DNA of 64,000 nucleotides, from positions 124,001-188,000 of the forward strand of contig NZ_RIZG01000001.1 in NCBI RefSeq assembly GCF_003721245.1, given 5' to 3'. Below the pieces are notes generated by a model. The model worked only from the letters and a program-made list of their open reading frames with translations, was not told where the DNA came from and did not search any database. Of the stretch, positions 20,512 through 28,700 are shown in pieces (position 1 is the first letter of the stretch; each line of letters starts with the position of its first letter). The stretch comes from Marinomonas hwangdonensis. Its GTDB lineage: Bacteria > Pseudomonadota > Gammaproteobacteria > Pseudomonadales > Marinomonadaceae. The translations under genes and the position numbers were made by a program.

Positions 20512-21120
20512 ATGAAGATGACAGTTTTGTTGATGACCACCAGAGCTTGGTTATGTGTGAGTGTGATTTTTCTGACGGCCTGTTCATCCTCGTTGGAAAA
20601 AAACGTGGTTACGCCAACACGTGAAGGATTAGATATTGAGGTAAGTGGTGATTTTGCTTATCTGTCGGGAGTGCTGGATCAAAACCTCGTCAGTGATTTA
20701 AGTAATTTAATACGTAGGAACCCTAATGTGACGGAGCTGGTATTAGTGGATATACCTGGTTCTGTGGATCAACAGGCGACGATGGAAGGTGCGCGTTTAA
20801 TTCGACGTCTTGGTCTTAATACTCAGATCGCCCCAACAGGTTATGTGCTTTCAGGTGGGGTAGATTTATTTCTGGGTGGTGTTGAGCGAAGTATTGGTGC
20901 AGGGGCCGGTGTTGGGGTTCACGCTTGGTACGATGGTACGGCTTTAGACGCGACAAGTTTAGGGCTTAATGACCCTATTCACGCTACCTACATCAATTTT
21001 TATCTTGAAATGGGCGTGCCTGAGCGATTCTATTGGTTTTCATTAGAAGCGGCGCCTGCTAATCGAGTATATTTTTTGTCACCAGAAGAAGTATATGATT
21101 ATCAACTAGCCACGCAGTAA
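20512..21120 (+). CDS. Lipoprotein with ClpP/crotonase-like fold (COG3904-like)
   Basis: A 202-residue protein with a lipoprotein signal peptide; the lipobox is LTAC with Cys 24. The mature part runs VSGDFAYLSGVLDQNLVSDLSNLI, then VLVDIPGSVDQQATMEGARLIRRLGL, then YVLSGGVDLFLGGVERSIGAGAGVGVHAW. This order of strands, helix and a Ser-Gly-Gly turn followed by a glycine-rich hairpin is what is seen in periplasmic ClpP-like proteins. The SGG serine could be a nucleophile, but the remaining catalytic residues are not certain. The substrate and role are unknown. Confidence 0.6.
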   Translation: MKMTVLLMTTRAWLCVSVIFLTACSSSLEKNVVTPTREGLDIEVSGDFAYLSGVLDQNLVSDLSNLIRRNPNVTELVLVDIPGSVDQQATMEGARLIRRLGLNTQIAPTGYVLSGGVDLFLGGVERSIGAGAGVGVHAWYDGTALDATSLGLNDPIHATYINFYLEMGVPERFYWFSLEAAPANRVYFLSPEEVYDYQLATQ

Positions 21121-21173
21121 CAACTCAAACAACGAATTAACGTATTGGACGATCGGTTTACAGTGAGAGGGTT

Positions 21174-21461
21174 ATGGAGCAAATAGAACTGTTTACCATA
21201 GAAAGCCCTTGCCGAGGCGTATGTGAAAACAGTGCAAAGGGCTTTTGCAAAGGCTGTTTACGCAGCCGAGATGAGCGCTTTCATTGGTTTTCCTTGTCCA
21301 ATGAAGCGCGTCACCATGTGCTGGATTTGTGCAAGCAACGTCGAGTGCGGTTATTAAAAGCTCGACAAGATCGACTGGAGGCCGACTCTGCGAAGGCGTT
21401 GCCTTATGGCATGGAAGACGATCTAATGACCGACTTATTTGACACAAAGCCTAGCAATTAA
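21174..21461 (+). CDS. DUF1289 family cysteine-rich protein
   Basis: A 95-residue protein with the DUF1289 cysteine pattern C-x3-C-x7-C-x2-C (in SPCRGVCENSAKGFCKGC), followed by RSRDERFHWFSLSNEARHHVL. The four cysteines probably bind a metal ion. The function is not known. Its last bases overlap the end of radA on the other strand by 4 bp. Confidence 0.85.
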   Translation: MEQIELFTIESPCRGVCENSAKGFCKGCLRSRDERFHWFSLSNEARHHVLDLCKQRRVRLLKARQDRLEADSAKALPYGMEDDLMTDLFDTKPSN

Positions 21462-22846
21462 TCTTCGAAAATCGCATCAAGCGCTTCCGACAAGCGTTCA
21501 ACGCCAATTACCTTCATACCTTCAATGGGCTTTTTCGGGCAGTTGGCTTTGGGTACTACCGCTCGGGTAAAACCGTGCTTGGCTGCTTCACTGATACGTT
21601 CTTGTCCTGATGGAACTGGGCGTATTTCTCCAGACAAGCCCACTTCACCCAACACAACTAAATTATGGGGTAAAACGCGATCTCGAAAGCTCGATACGAC
21701 AGCGGCAATGGCTGCAAGATCGGCACTGGTTTCCAATACTTTCACGCCGCCAACCACGTTCAAATACACATCCTGATCGGCCGTTAGTAAGCCTCCATGT
21801 TTGTGCAACACCGCTAGCAACATTGCCAGCCGATTATGATCAAAGCCGACCGTGACCCGTCTTGGGTTACCCAGTGCAGAGTCATCGACTAAGGCTTGAA
21901 GCTCGACTAAAAGAGGACGGGTTCCTTCCCACACCACCATCACCAAGCTGCCTGCTGCAGGATGATTACTGCGATTCAAGAAAATAGAGCTGGGATTCTT
22001 GACTTCTTTTAAGCCCGTTTCCAGCATGGCAAAGACACCCAGCTCATTTACCGCACCAAAACGGTTTTTCATTCCCCTAAGAGTACGAAAACGAGAGTCT
22101 TCTGAACCTTCTAATAACACCGAGCAGTCGACCATATGTTCCAACACTTTTGGCCCCGCCAAAGAGCCATCTTTGGTGACATGCCCCACCAACAAGACAG
22201 CGGTTTGTGTTTGTTTGGCGAAACGCGTTAGTACCGCCGCACTTTCTCGAACTTGCGATACACTTCCTGGTGCCGATTCCACGCCATCCAAATGCATGAC
22301 CTGGATGGAGTCGATGACCATCACCTTGGGTTTGACTTGTTGGGCAATGTTTAAAATGGCTTCCACATTGGTTTCGGACAGCATTTTTAAATTTTGGGTC
22401 GGTAAACCAAGCCGCTGAGCCCGCATCGCCACTTGTTGTAAGGACTCTTCCCCAGTGACATAAAGCGCACTTTGCTGTTGTGCGAGCCAACACATGGTTT
22501 GCAACAACAGGGTACTTTTCCCCGCACCTGGGTGACCGCCAATCAAGACGACACCACCAGGCACTAATCCGCCGCCTAACACGCGGTCAAACTCGCTTGC
22601 GCCGGAACTGAAACGTGGCACATCGCCTAGATCCACATCGGATAAGTTCTGAATGCCTGTGACAGCACCAGCGTAACCTTGGTAGCGAGGGTCTTGGCTG
22701 GCAGAAACACGAGCGGATGTTTTGCTAGAGGTTAAGCGTATTTCAGACAAGGAATTCCACGCGCTACACGCTTGGCATTGCCCTTGCCATTTCGCATAGT
22801 CAGCGCCACATTCATTGCATACAAAAGCGGTTTTAGCTTTAGCCAT
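21458..22846 (-). CDS. radA: DNA repair protein RadA
   Basis: A 462-residue RadA (Sms) ATPase that drives branch migration in recombinational repair. Order of features: N-terminal C4 zinc finger (CNECGADYAKWQGQCQAC), RecA-like ATPase with Walker A GGHPGAGKST, the RadA-specific KNRFG motif, and a C-terminal Lon-protease-like domain (RVLPHNLVVLGEVGLSGEIR). Start: a longer frame begins at 22864, but MAKAKTAFVCNECGADY at 22846 is the normal RadA start and begins right after the stop codon of the upstream GNAT-nitrilase gene, so the two are probably co-transcribed. Confidence 0.96.
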   Translation of the reverse strand: MAKAKTAFVCNECGADYAKWQGQCQACSAWNSLSEIRLTSSKTSARVSASQDPRYQGYAGAVTGIQNLSDVDLGDVPRFSSGASEFDRVLGGGLVPGGVVLIGGHPGAGKSTLLLQTMCWLAQQQSALYVTGEESLQQVAMRAQRLGLPTQNLKMLSETNVEAILNIAQQVKPKVMVIDSIQVMHLDGVESAPGSVSQVRESAAVLTRFAKQTQTAVLLVGHVTKDGSLAGPKVLEHMVDCSVLLEGSEDSRFRTLRGMKNRFGAVNELGVFAMLETGLKEVKNPSSIFLNRSNHPAAGSLVMVVWEGTRPLLVELQALVDDSALGNPRRVTVGFDHNRLAMLLAVLHKHGGLLTADQDVYLNVVGGVKVLETSADLAAIAAVVSSFRDRVLPHNLVVLGEVGLSGEIRPVPSGQERISEAAKHGFTRAVVPKANCPKKPIEGMKVIGVERLSEALDAIFED

Positions 22847-22848
22847 AT

Positions 22849-24375
22849 TTATTTTTTGTTCCAAGAAACAGAGTACAAATCCAAACGACGGTCTTTCAGG
22901 TTATTAACCGAACCTTCGCTGCGAGTCAGTTTGAGCTTGTCTAAATCCAGATCCGAGAACATGATCATTTCCGTGTTTGGCGTGGTTTCTGCCATGACCG
23001 CATCATGAGGGTATGAAAAGTCTGACGGCGAGAAAACCGAGCTTTGAGAGTATTGAATGTCTAAGTTTTCTACCTGTGGAAGGTTGCCACAGCTGCCGCA
23101 TATAACCACATAACATTCGTTTTCAATAGCTCGGGCCTGAGCACAGCGTCGCACACGTAGATAACCATTTTTCGTGTCTGTCCAGAAAGGCACAAACAAG
23201 ATGTCCATGTCTTGCTCTGCTAACAAGCGACCAAGTTCAGGAAATTCCACATCATAACAAATCAAAATGCCTACACGGCCTGCGTCGGTATCAAATACGC
23301 GTATTTCGTTACCACCTTGAATCACCCAGTCACGACGTTCATGCGGTGTAATATGGATTTTTTTCTGTTCTTCAACGGTACCATCACGACGACATAAGTA
23401 GCTGACGTTGTAAACAATTTCGTCTTCGATCAGCGGCATGGAGCCAGTAATGACGTTAATGTTGTAACTGACGGCAAATTGCGACATTTCGTTTTTAAAT
23501 AGCTCTGTATAGCTAGCTAAAAAACGAATGGCTTCTGTTTGGTTACGCTGATCGGGGCTTAAACCAATCAAGGGAGTGTTGAAAAATTCAGGAAAGAGGA
23601 CAAAATCACTTTTATAATCCGATACCGCATCAATAAAGTATTCGACTTGCTTTAATAGTTCCTCAACACTTTCTACCTCACGCATCTGCCACTGGATAGC
23701 GCCAATGCGTACTTGGGTCTTGCGCGAACGAATCACATTGGTATCGGGTTCGAAGAAAATATTTTTCCATTCAAGCAGGGTGGCATAGCCTTGAGACTTT
23801 TCATCTTCTGGCATGTAGCGCTTCAGTAAACGTGTAATTTGAAAGTCGTTCGACAGCTGGAAGCTCAAAATAGGGTCGTAGATTTTACGCTCTTTCACCG
23901 CTTCCAAATATTCTGCTGCACTCATGTCATCGGAGTGCTCGTGATAATTAGGGATACGACCGCCCGCTAAAATGGCACGCAGATTATGCTGACGGCACAA
24001 CTCTTTACGCGCTTCATAGAGGCGACGGCCCAAGCGGTAACCGCGATACTCGGGAGAAATCAAAGCATCGAGGCCATACAGGGCGTCACCCAAGGCATCG
24101 TTTAAGATGTTTTCTTTCTGATCGACTAAATCATCATAAGTATGTGGGTTACTAAAACGCTGATAATTTACCTGAACTGACAACGCCAAACCAATGATCT
24201 TGCCATGGTCTTCAAGGCAGATCTGGCCTTCAGGAAACTCTTTGATCAGTTGATGAATAGTGTGTTCCGGCCATGCTCCACCAATATCGTGGTATACCTT
24301 ATCCATGAGCGTTTTGACTTGGTCATAGTCATTGTTGGTGAGGTTACGAATGGTTAAATGTAAATCTTCTAGCAT
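22849..24375 (-). CDS. GNAT acetyltransferase - nitrilase (carbon-nitrogen hydrolase) fusion
   Basis: A 508-residue two-domain protein. Residues ~1-200 are a GNAT acetyltransferase-like domain (ALISPEYRGYRLGRRLYEARKEL is the acetyl-CoA-binding R/Q-x-x-G-x-G/A region). Residues ~220-500 are a nitrilase-superfamily amidohydrolase with the Glu-Lys-Cys triad: Glu in LFPEFFN, Lys in EQKKIHITPHERR, Cys in ILICYDVEFPELGR. Related fusions occur in Bacillus (YhcX-type) and many marine bacteria; the substrate is unknown, with amides or amino-acid derivatives likely. It is followed without a gap by radA. Confidence 0.88.
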   Translation of the reverse strand: MLEDLHLTIRNLTNNDYDQVKTLMDKVYHDIGGAWPEHTIHQLIKEFPEGQICLEDHGKIIGLALSVQVNYQRFSNPHTYDDLVDQKENILNDALGDALYGLDALISPEYRGYRLGRRLYEARKELCRQHNLRAILAGGRIPNYHEHSDDMSAAEYLEAVKERKIYDPILSFQLSNDFQITRLLKRYMPEDEKSQGYATLLEWKNIFFEPDTNVIRSRKTQVRIGAIQWQMREVESVEELLKQVEYFIDAVSDYKSDFVLFPEFFNTPLIGLSPDQRNQTEAIRFLASYTELFKNEMSQFAVSYNINVITGSMPLIEDEIVYNVSYLCRRDGTVEEQKKIHITPHERRDWVIQGGNEIRVFDTDAGRVGILICYDVEFPELGRLLAEQDMDILFVPFWTDTKNGYLRVRRCAQARAIENECYVVICGSCGNLPQVENLDIQYSQSSVFSPSDFSYPHDAVMAETTPNTEMIMFSDLDLDKLKLTRSEGSVNNLKDRRLDLYSVSWNKK

Positions 24376-24462
24376 GCTGGTCTCTTGAGTCTGTGTTAAC
24401 TGTTTTGATGAAGGTTATGCTAACCCATAACGCCGCAGTAGGGGAAACCCATTTGGCGTTGT

Positions 24463-24499
24463 AAAAAAAACACCCCCGCTTTCGCGGGGGTGTTTTTTT
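24463..24499. terminator. Strong bidirectional terminator between amt and the GNAT-nitrilase gene
   Basis: A perfect 9-bp stem CACCCCCGC / GCGGGGGTG with a TTTC loop, flanked by A8 and T7. It lies 34 bp past the end of amt on the minus strand and upstream of the GNAT-nitrilase gene, so its main duty is to end the glnK-amt transcript. Confidence 0.92.
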
Positions 24500-24532
24500 C
24501 TTACTTACATGTCGTGATCTAGAACAAGGCGA

Positions 24533-25798
24533 TTATTTTCTACCGAATTCTGGGTAGGCTTCCATACCACACTCTGAAAGGTCAACCCCTTCGTATTCTT
24601 CCTCTTCTGACACTCGAATGCCCATGATGGCTTTAATGGCTAGCCAAACAATAAGGCTGGTCACAAATACCCAGACGAATATGGTCAGTGCGCCGGCGAT
24701 TTGACCACCAAATGTTGCACCATCGTTTGTCAGTGGTACAGCCAATAGACCCCATAAACCGACCACACCGTGAACCGAAATGGCACCCACTGGATCGTCT
24801 ATTTTTAGTTTTTCCAGTGTTAGGATAGACACAACAACAATTAAGCCACCCACTAGACCGATCAGAGTGGCGCCTAGAGCAGATGGTGTATCAGGACCGG
24901 CTGTGATGGCAACCAAACCTGCCAATGCACCGTTTAAAAGCATAGTGAGGTCAGCTTTACCAAACAAGATACGAGCAAGGATTAAGGCACCAAGAGCACC
25001 ACCTGCCGCCGCTGCATTCGTGTTCAAAAACACCATGGCAACCGCATTCGCATTGGCGATATCACCCAGTTTCAAAACCGAGCCACCGTTAAAACCAAAC
25101 CAACCCATCCATAGAATCAGTGTGCCCAATGTCGCTAGCGGTAGGTTAGCACCAGGAATAGCGCGTACTTCACCGTTTGGACCGTATTTTCCTTTACGAG
25201 CACCTAGGATAAGAACACCCGCCAAGGCCGCAGACGCCCCTGCCATGTGAACAATACCGGAACCTGCGAAATCAGTGAAACCAAGATCACCAAGGCTAAA
25301 CATACCGAATACAGAACCGCCGCCCCATGTCCAGTTACCTTGCATTGGGTAGATGAACCCCGTCATGACAACAGCAAAGGCTAGGAAGGCCCAAAGTTTC
25401 ATACGCTCAGCAACCGCACCAGAAACGATAGACATGGCCGTGGCGACAAACACTACTTGGAAGAAGAAGTCAGACGCGCCAGAGTAGATCGATCCTCCTT
25501 CAAATCCGCCTTCGCGACCCGCAAAATCAGTCAATGTAGAAGATACGTCCACGTCTTGAATGCCCGTCAGGAACCAAGTGCCGCCGTACATGATAGAATA
25601 ACCGCAAATTAAATACATGGTGCAAGAGATAGCAAATAGCGCCACGTTTTTGGTCAGAATTTCCGTGGTATTTTTAGAGCGAACTAAACCCGCTTCCAGC
25701 ATGGCAAATCCCGCTGCCATCCACATAACCAGTGCGCCACACACCAAGAAATAAAAGGTATCCATGGCATATTGTAAGTGAAAAATTTGATCTTGCAT
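24533..25798 (-). CDS. amt: Ammonium transporter (Amt family)
   Basis: A 421-residue membrane protein with eleven expected helices. The signatures are WMAAGFAMLEAGLVRSKNT at the start, DFAGSGIVHMAGASAALAG (the D-x-A-G-x-x-V-H pore region with the first pore His) and ISVHGVVGLWGLLAVP (second pore His). The N-terminus has no cleavable signal. It follows glnK by 39 bp on the same strand, forming the classic glnK-amtB unit, in which GlnK blocks Amt when nitrogen is plentiful. The C-terminal tail ends near YEGVDLSECGMEAYPEF. Confidence 0.96.
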   Translation of the reverse strand: MQDQIFHLQYAMDTFYFLVCGALVMWMAAGFAMLEAGLVRSKNTTEILTKNVALFAISCTMYLICGYSIMYGGTWFLTGIQDVDVSSTLTDFAGREGGFEGGSIYSGASDFFFQVVFVATAMSIVSGAVAERMKLWAFLAFAVVMTGFIYPMQGNWTWGGGSVFGMFSLGDLGFTDFAGSGIVHMAGASAALAGVLILGARKGKYGPNGEVRAIPGANLPLATLGTLILWMGWFGFNGGSVLKLGDIANANAVAMVFLNTNAAAAGGALGALILARILFGKADLTMLLNGALAGLVAITAGPDTPSALGATLIGLVGGLIVVVSILTLEKLKIDDPVGAISVHGVVGLWGLLAVPLTNDGATFGGQIAGALTIFVWVFVTSLIVWLAIKAIMGIRVSEEEEYEGVDLSECGMEAYPEFGRK

Positions 25799-25837
25799 GT
25801 TTCGCCCCCCAAAAGGCTAATTGGTTTCAGACTGTGG

Positions 25838-26197
<360 letters not shown>

Positions 26198-26233
26198 TCA
26201 GTTTTAGTGTCATATCGCAGGTGATAAACACTA

Positions 26234-26249
26234 TTCAATATGTGTGCCA
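26234..26249 (-). promoter_or_regulatory. Candidate sigma-54 promoter for glnK-amt
   Basis: On the minus strand the sequence reads TGGCAC-N5-TTGAA about 58 bp upstream of the glnK start. This matches the -24/-12 element TGGCAC-N5-TTGCA except for one base of the -12 GC pair. A TGCACCA half-site with a partial mirror TGCA about 110-130 bp further upstream (26358-26385) resembles part of an NtrC-binding site. Nitrogen control of glnK-amt by NtrC and sigma-54 is normal in this group, which supports the reading. Confidence 0.5.
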
Positions 26250-26477
26250 TGTATCCTAAAGTCTTTATTACTCTAGGATTACTTACTTTTATGGAAAGCG
26301 AATCAGTTGGAGAAATAGGGATAAGTTTTTCTGTGTGCGACATTTTGGACAGTCCAAAAAGTGCATTGCGTCATAGTGGTGCAATTAGGGTGAGTAAAAG
26401 CGTTTAATAGATAGCTTGTTTGCACCTTCTATGGGCCTTTATACTAAGTGTTATTCAACGATTAAAAAGAGACGAGC

Positions 26478-26711
26478 ATGATTGACCAATTTATTAAGCA
26501 GTTTGGAAACGGACTAGAGCAAGCCGCCGACACATTGGGTAAGCTGCCAAAAGAAGAAATTCAGGCACAGCTGCACGAAGTGGCTCGCAATACCCTAAGT
26601 AAGATGGACCTAGTCACGCGAGAAGAGTTTGAGGTACAAGCCGCCATGCTGGCCAAGTACCGTGAAAAGCTCACGGCCCTAGAAGCACGCTTAAACGAGT
26701 TGGAAAAGTAG
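26478..26711 (+). CDS. ubiK: Ubiquinone biosynthesis accessory factor UbiK
   Basis: A 77-residue BMFP-domain protein (YqiC family) that helps aerobic coenzyme Q synthesis, in complex with UbiJ in E. coli. The N-terminal half is amphipathic (MIDQFIKQFGNGLEQAADTL) and the C-terminal half is a coiled coil (VTREEFEVQAAMLAKYREKLTALEARLNELEK). ATG follows AAAGAGACGAGC. It is a single gene, closed by a hairpin terminator. Confidence 0.88.
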   Translation: MIDQFIKQFGNGLEQAADTLGKLPKEEIQAQLHEVARNTLSKMDLVTREEFEVQAAMLAKYREKLTALEARLNELEK

Positions 26712-26739
26712 TAGAAAGCATGACGACAAGACGAGAAAA

Positions 26740-26775
26740 AGGCGCTTACCAGGGTGTGAGTAAGCGCCTTTGTTA
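26740..26775 (+). terminator. Intrinsic terminator between ubiK and the Trp-rich gene
   Basis: An 11-bp stem AAGGCGCTTAC / GTAAGCGCCTT with a 10-nt loop, preceded by A's and followed by TTGTT. It lies between converging genes and can serve both. Confidence 0.85.
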
Positions 26776-26795
26776 AACTGAAAGTGAGTAGCTAG

Positions 26796-27011
26796 TCACT
26801 TCCAGCCGTGCTGCCAATCTTCCCTAGACGTTAACTTTTGCCAAGGGAATATGTATTGTTTTTTATTGATAACGGCTTCAAGGACGCATTCGATAACCGT
26901 GTCTTCTTCATTCCGTATCAATTGAGTCACAATGAAATGCTTTTCTTTTTGCTGCGGTGAGGTGCATGTCCACTTCGACAGAAGCAGCTTGTTAGGATTG
27001 ATTTTATTCAT
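26796..27011 (-). CDS. Small Trp-rich protein (TIGR02450 family)
   Basis: A 71-residue protein with the TIGR02450 pattern: MNKINPNKLLLSKWTCTSPQ, EKHFIVTQLIRNEEDTVIECVLEAVINKKQY, and three later tryptophans ending in DWQHGWK. The frame is open to 27035, but ATG 27011 gives the usual family start. The function is not known. Confidence 0.85.
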   Translation of the reverse strand: MNKINPNKLLLSKWTCTSPQQKEKHFIVTQLIRNEEDTVIECVLEAVINKKQYIFPWQKLTSREDWQHGWK

Positions 27012-27109
27012 AGTCTTATCGGTTTCTAAAAACAATTTATTATTATACGAGTACCGTGAAACGCTGGATTGCTTTTCACGTGCAGAAATAACCTTATCAA
27101 GGAGTGATC

Positions 27110-28621
27110 ATGAGTTTAGCCACTTTATACAGCCGTGCCCGAGTGGGCGTTTCCTCTCCCTTGGTGACGGTGGAAACCCACATATCAAACGGTTTACCTT
27201 CCTTAAATATTGTGGGTTTACCCGAAGCCGCAGTTCGTGAAGCCAAAGATCGAGTGCGCAGCGCGATTATCAATAGCCATTTTGAATGGCCGACACGCCG
27301 AATCACCATCAACTTAGCGCCAGCGGATTTGCCCAAGGAGGGTGGGCGTTATGACTTGGCCATTGCCATCAGTGTGTTAGCCGCATCAGGCCAGCTTGGC
27401 GAGATTAGCCTGCGCGACATTGAATTTATTGGTGAATTGGCTTTATCAGGTGACATACGAGCGGTGCCGGGTTTGCTACCGTCCGCCATTGCCTGTCATC
27501 ACGCCAATCGCCAATTGATTTTGCCCGAAGACAATCAACAAGAAGCCGCTCTGGTAGAGGGCGATGCTGTGTTTGCCAAGCATCTGACTCAGGTCACCGC
27601 CCATTTATTAAAACAAACCAAGTTGCCCGCTTGTGTTTCTAAGCCCGCTGAGCCCTTGCCCATAGATCACAAAGACATGCGTGATGTAAAAGGCCAATAC
27701 CAAGCAAGGCGTGCCTTAGAAGTGGCCGCTGCAGGTGGGCATAATCTCTTGTTTATCGGGCCCGCTGGTACAGGAAAAACCATGCTGGCGTCGCGTTTAC
27801 CCAGCATCATGCCTGCGATGACAGAAGCCGAAGCGCTCGCTGTTGCTTCAGTGCAATCCGTGGCAGGGCGAAAAATGGGCACAGACTGGCATTGGTCCGA
27901 GCGCCCCTTTCGTTCACCGCACCATTCTTGCTCAGCCGCTGCGCTAGTGGGTGGCGGTTCGATTCCTAAACCGGGAGAAGCATCCCTCGCCCATTGTGGT
28001 GTTTTATTTCTTGATGAATTGCCCGAATTTGATCGTAAGGTGTTAGAAGTGTTGCGTGAACCATTGGAAAACGGCGAAGTGCATATTTCTCGTGCCCGTG
28101 GTCAGGTGACGTTTCCAGCCAGATTTCAGCTGGTGGCTGCAATGAACGCCAGCAACGAAGCCTACAACGGCGGGCAAGACTACTACCAATCCAGCGCCAG
28201 CCAAAAATACCTAAAAAAACTGTCAGCGCCGTTTTTAGATCGCATTGACTTGCATGTGGAAGTGCCGCCTTTGCCCTCTGATGTGTTGGTGAATGCCCAA
28301 GAGGAGGGCGAATGCAGCGCCAGTGTTCGCCAACGCGTTGAGCAAGCCGTGGCTCGACAAAGAGCACGCCAAGGAGTACAAAATGCCTTGTTAAGCGGAC
28401 GTCAATTAGAAGCTATTTGCGCCCTGAGCGATGAAGATAAACACTTTATGCAGCAAGCCTTAGAAACGCTAAAGCTGTCTGCTCGGGCTTATCATCGAGT
28501 GTTAAAAGTCGCATTGACCTTAGCCGATCTAAACGACTCAACCGTAACCAGAGCACACTTAATGGAATCCTTAAGCTATCGAAAAATGGAGAAAACCTTA
28601 TCCATGGCAGCGTCGGCTTAA
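27110..28621 (+). CDS. comM: YifB/ComM-family Mg-chelatase-like AAA ATPase
   Basis: A 503-residue protein. An N-terminal Lon-protease-like domain (SLATLYSRARVGVSSPLVTVETHISNGLPSLNIVGLPEAAVRE) precedes an AAA+ Mg-chelatase-like ATPase with Walker A GPAGTGKT and Walker B GVLFLDELPEF, and a C-terminal helical domain. In Vibrio and Haemophilus ComM is a helicase that helps branch migration during natural transformation; many non-competent bacteria also have it. ATG 27110 follows AAGGAG; an in-frame GTG at 27104 overlaps that site and is unlikely. The name comM/yifB follows the family. Confidence 0.93.
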   Translation: MSLATLYSRARVGVSSPLVTVETHISNGLPSLNIVGLPEAAVREAKDRVRSAIINSHFEWPTRRITINLAPADLPKEGGRYDLAIAISVLAASGQLGEISLRDIEFIGELALSGDIRAVPGLLPSAIACHHANRQLILPEDNQQEAALVEGDAVFAKHLTQVTAHLLKQTKLPACVSKPAEPLPIDHKDMRDVKGQYQARRALEVAAAGGHNLLFIGPAGTGKTMLASRLPSIMPAMTEAEALAVASVQSVAGRKMGTDWHWSERPFRSPHHSCSAAALVGGGSIPKPGEASLAHCGVLFLDELPEFDRKVLEVLREPLENGEVHISRARGQVTFPARFQLVAAMNASNEAYNGGQDYYQSSASQKYLKKLSAPFLDRIDLHVEVPPLPSDVLVNAQEEGECSASVRQRVEQAVARQRARQGVQNALLSGRQLEAICALSDEDKHFMQQALETLKLSARAYHRVLKVALTLADLNDSTVTRAHLMESLSYRKMEKTLSMAASA

Positions 28622-28700
28622 TGTCTGATATATCGGTGCGACACAGCGGAATCTCGGGTACACTAAGTGCTGATTTTCATAGCCTTAGCCAGAGTTTTCC

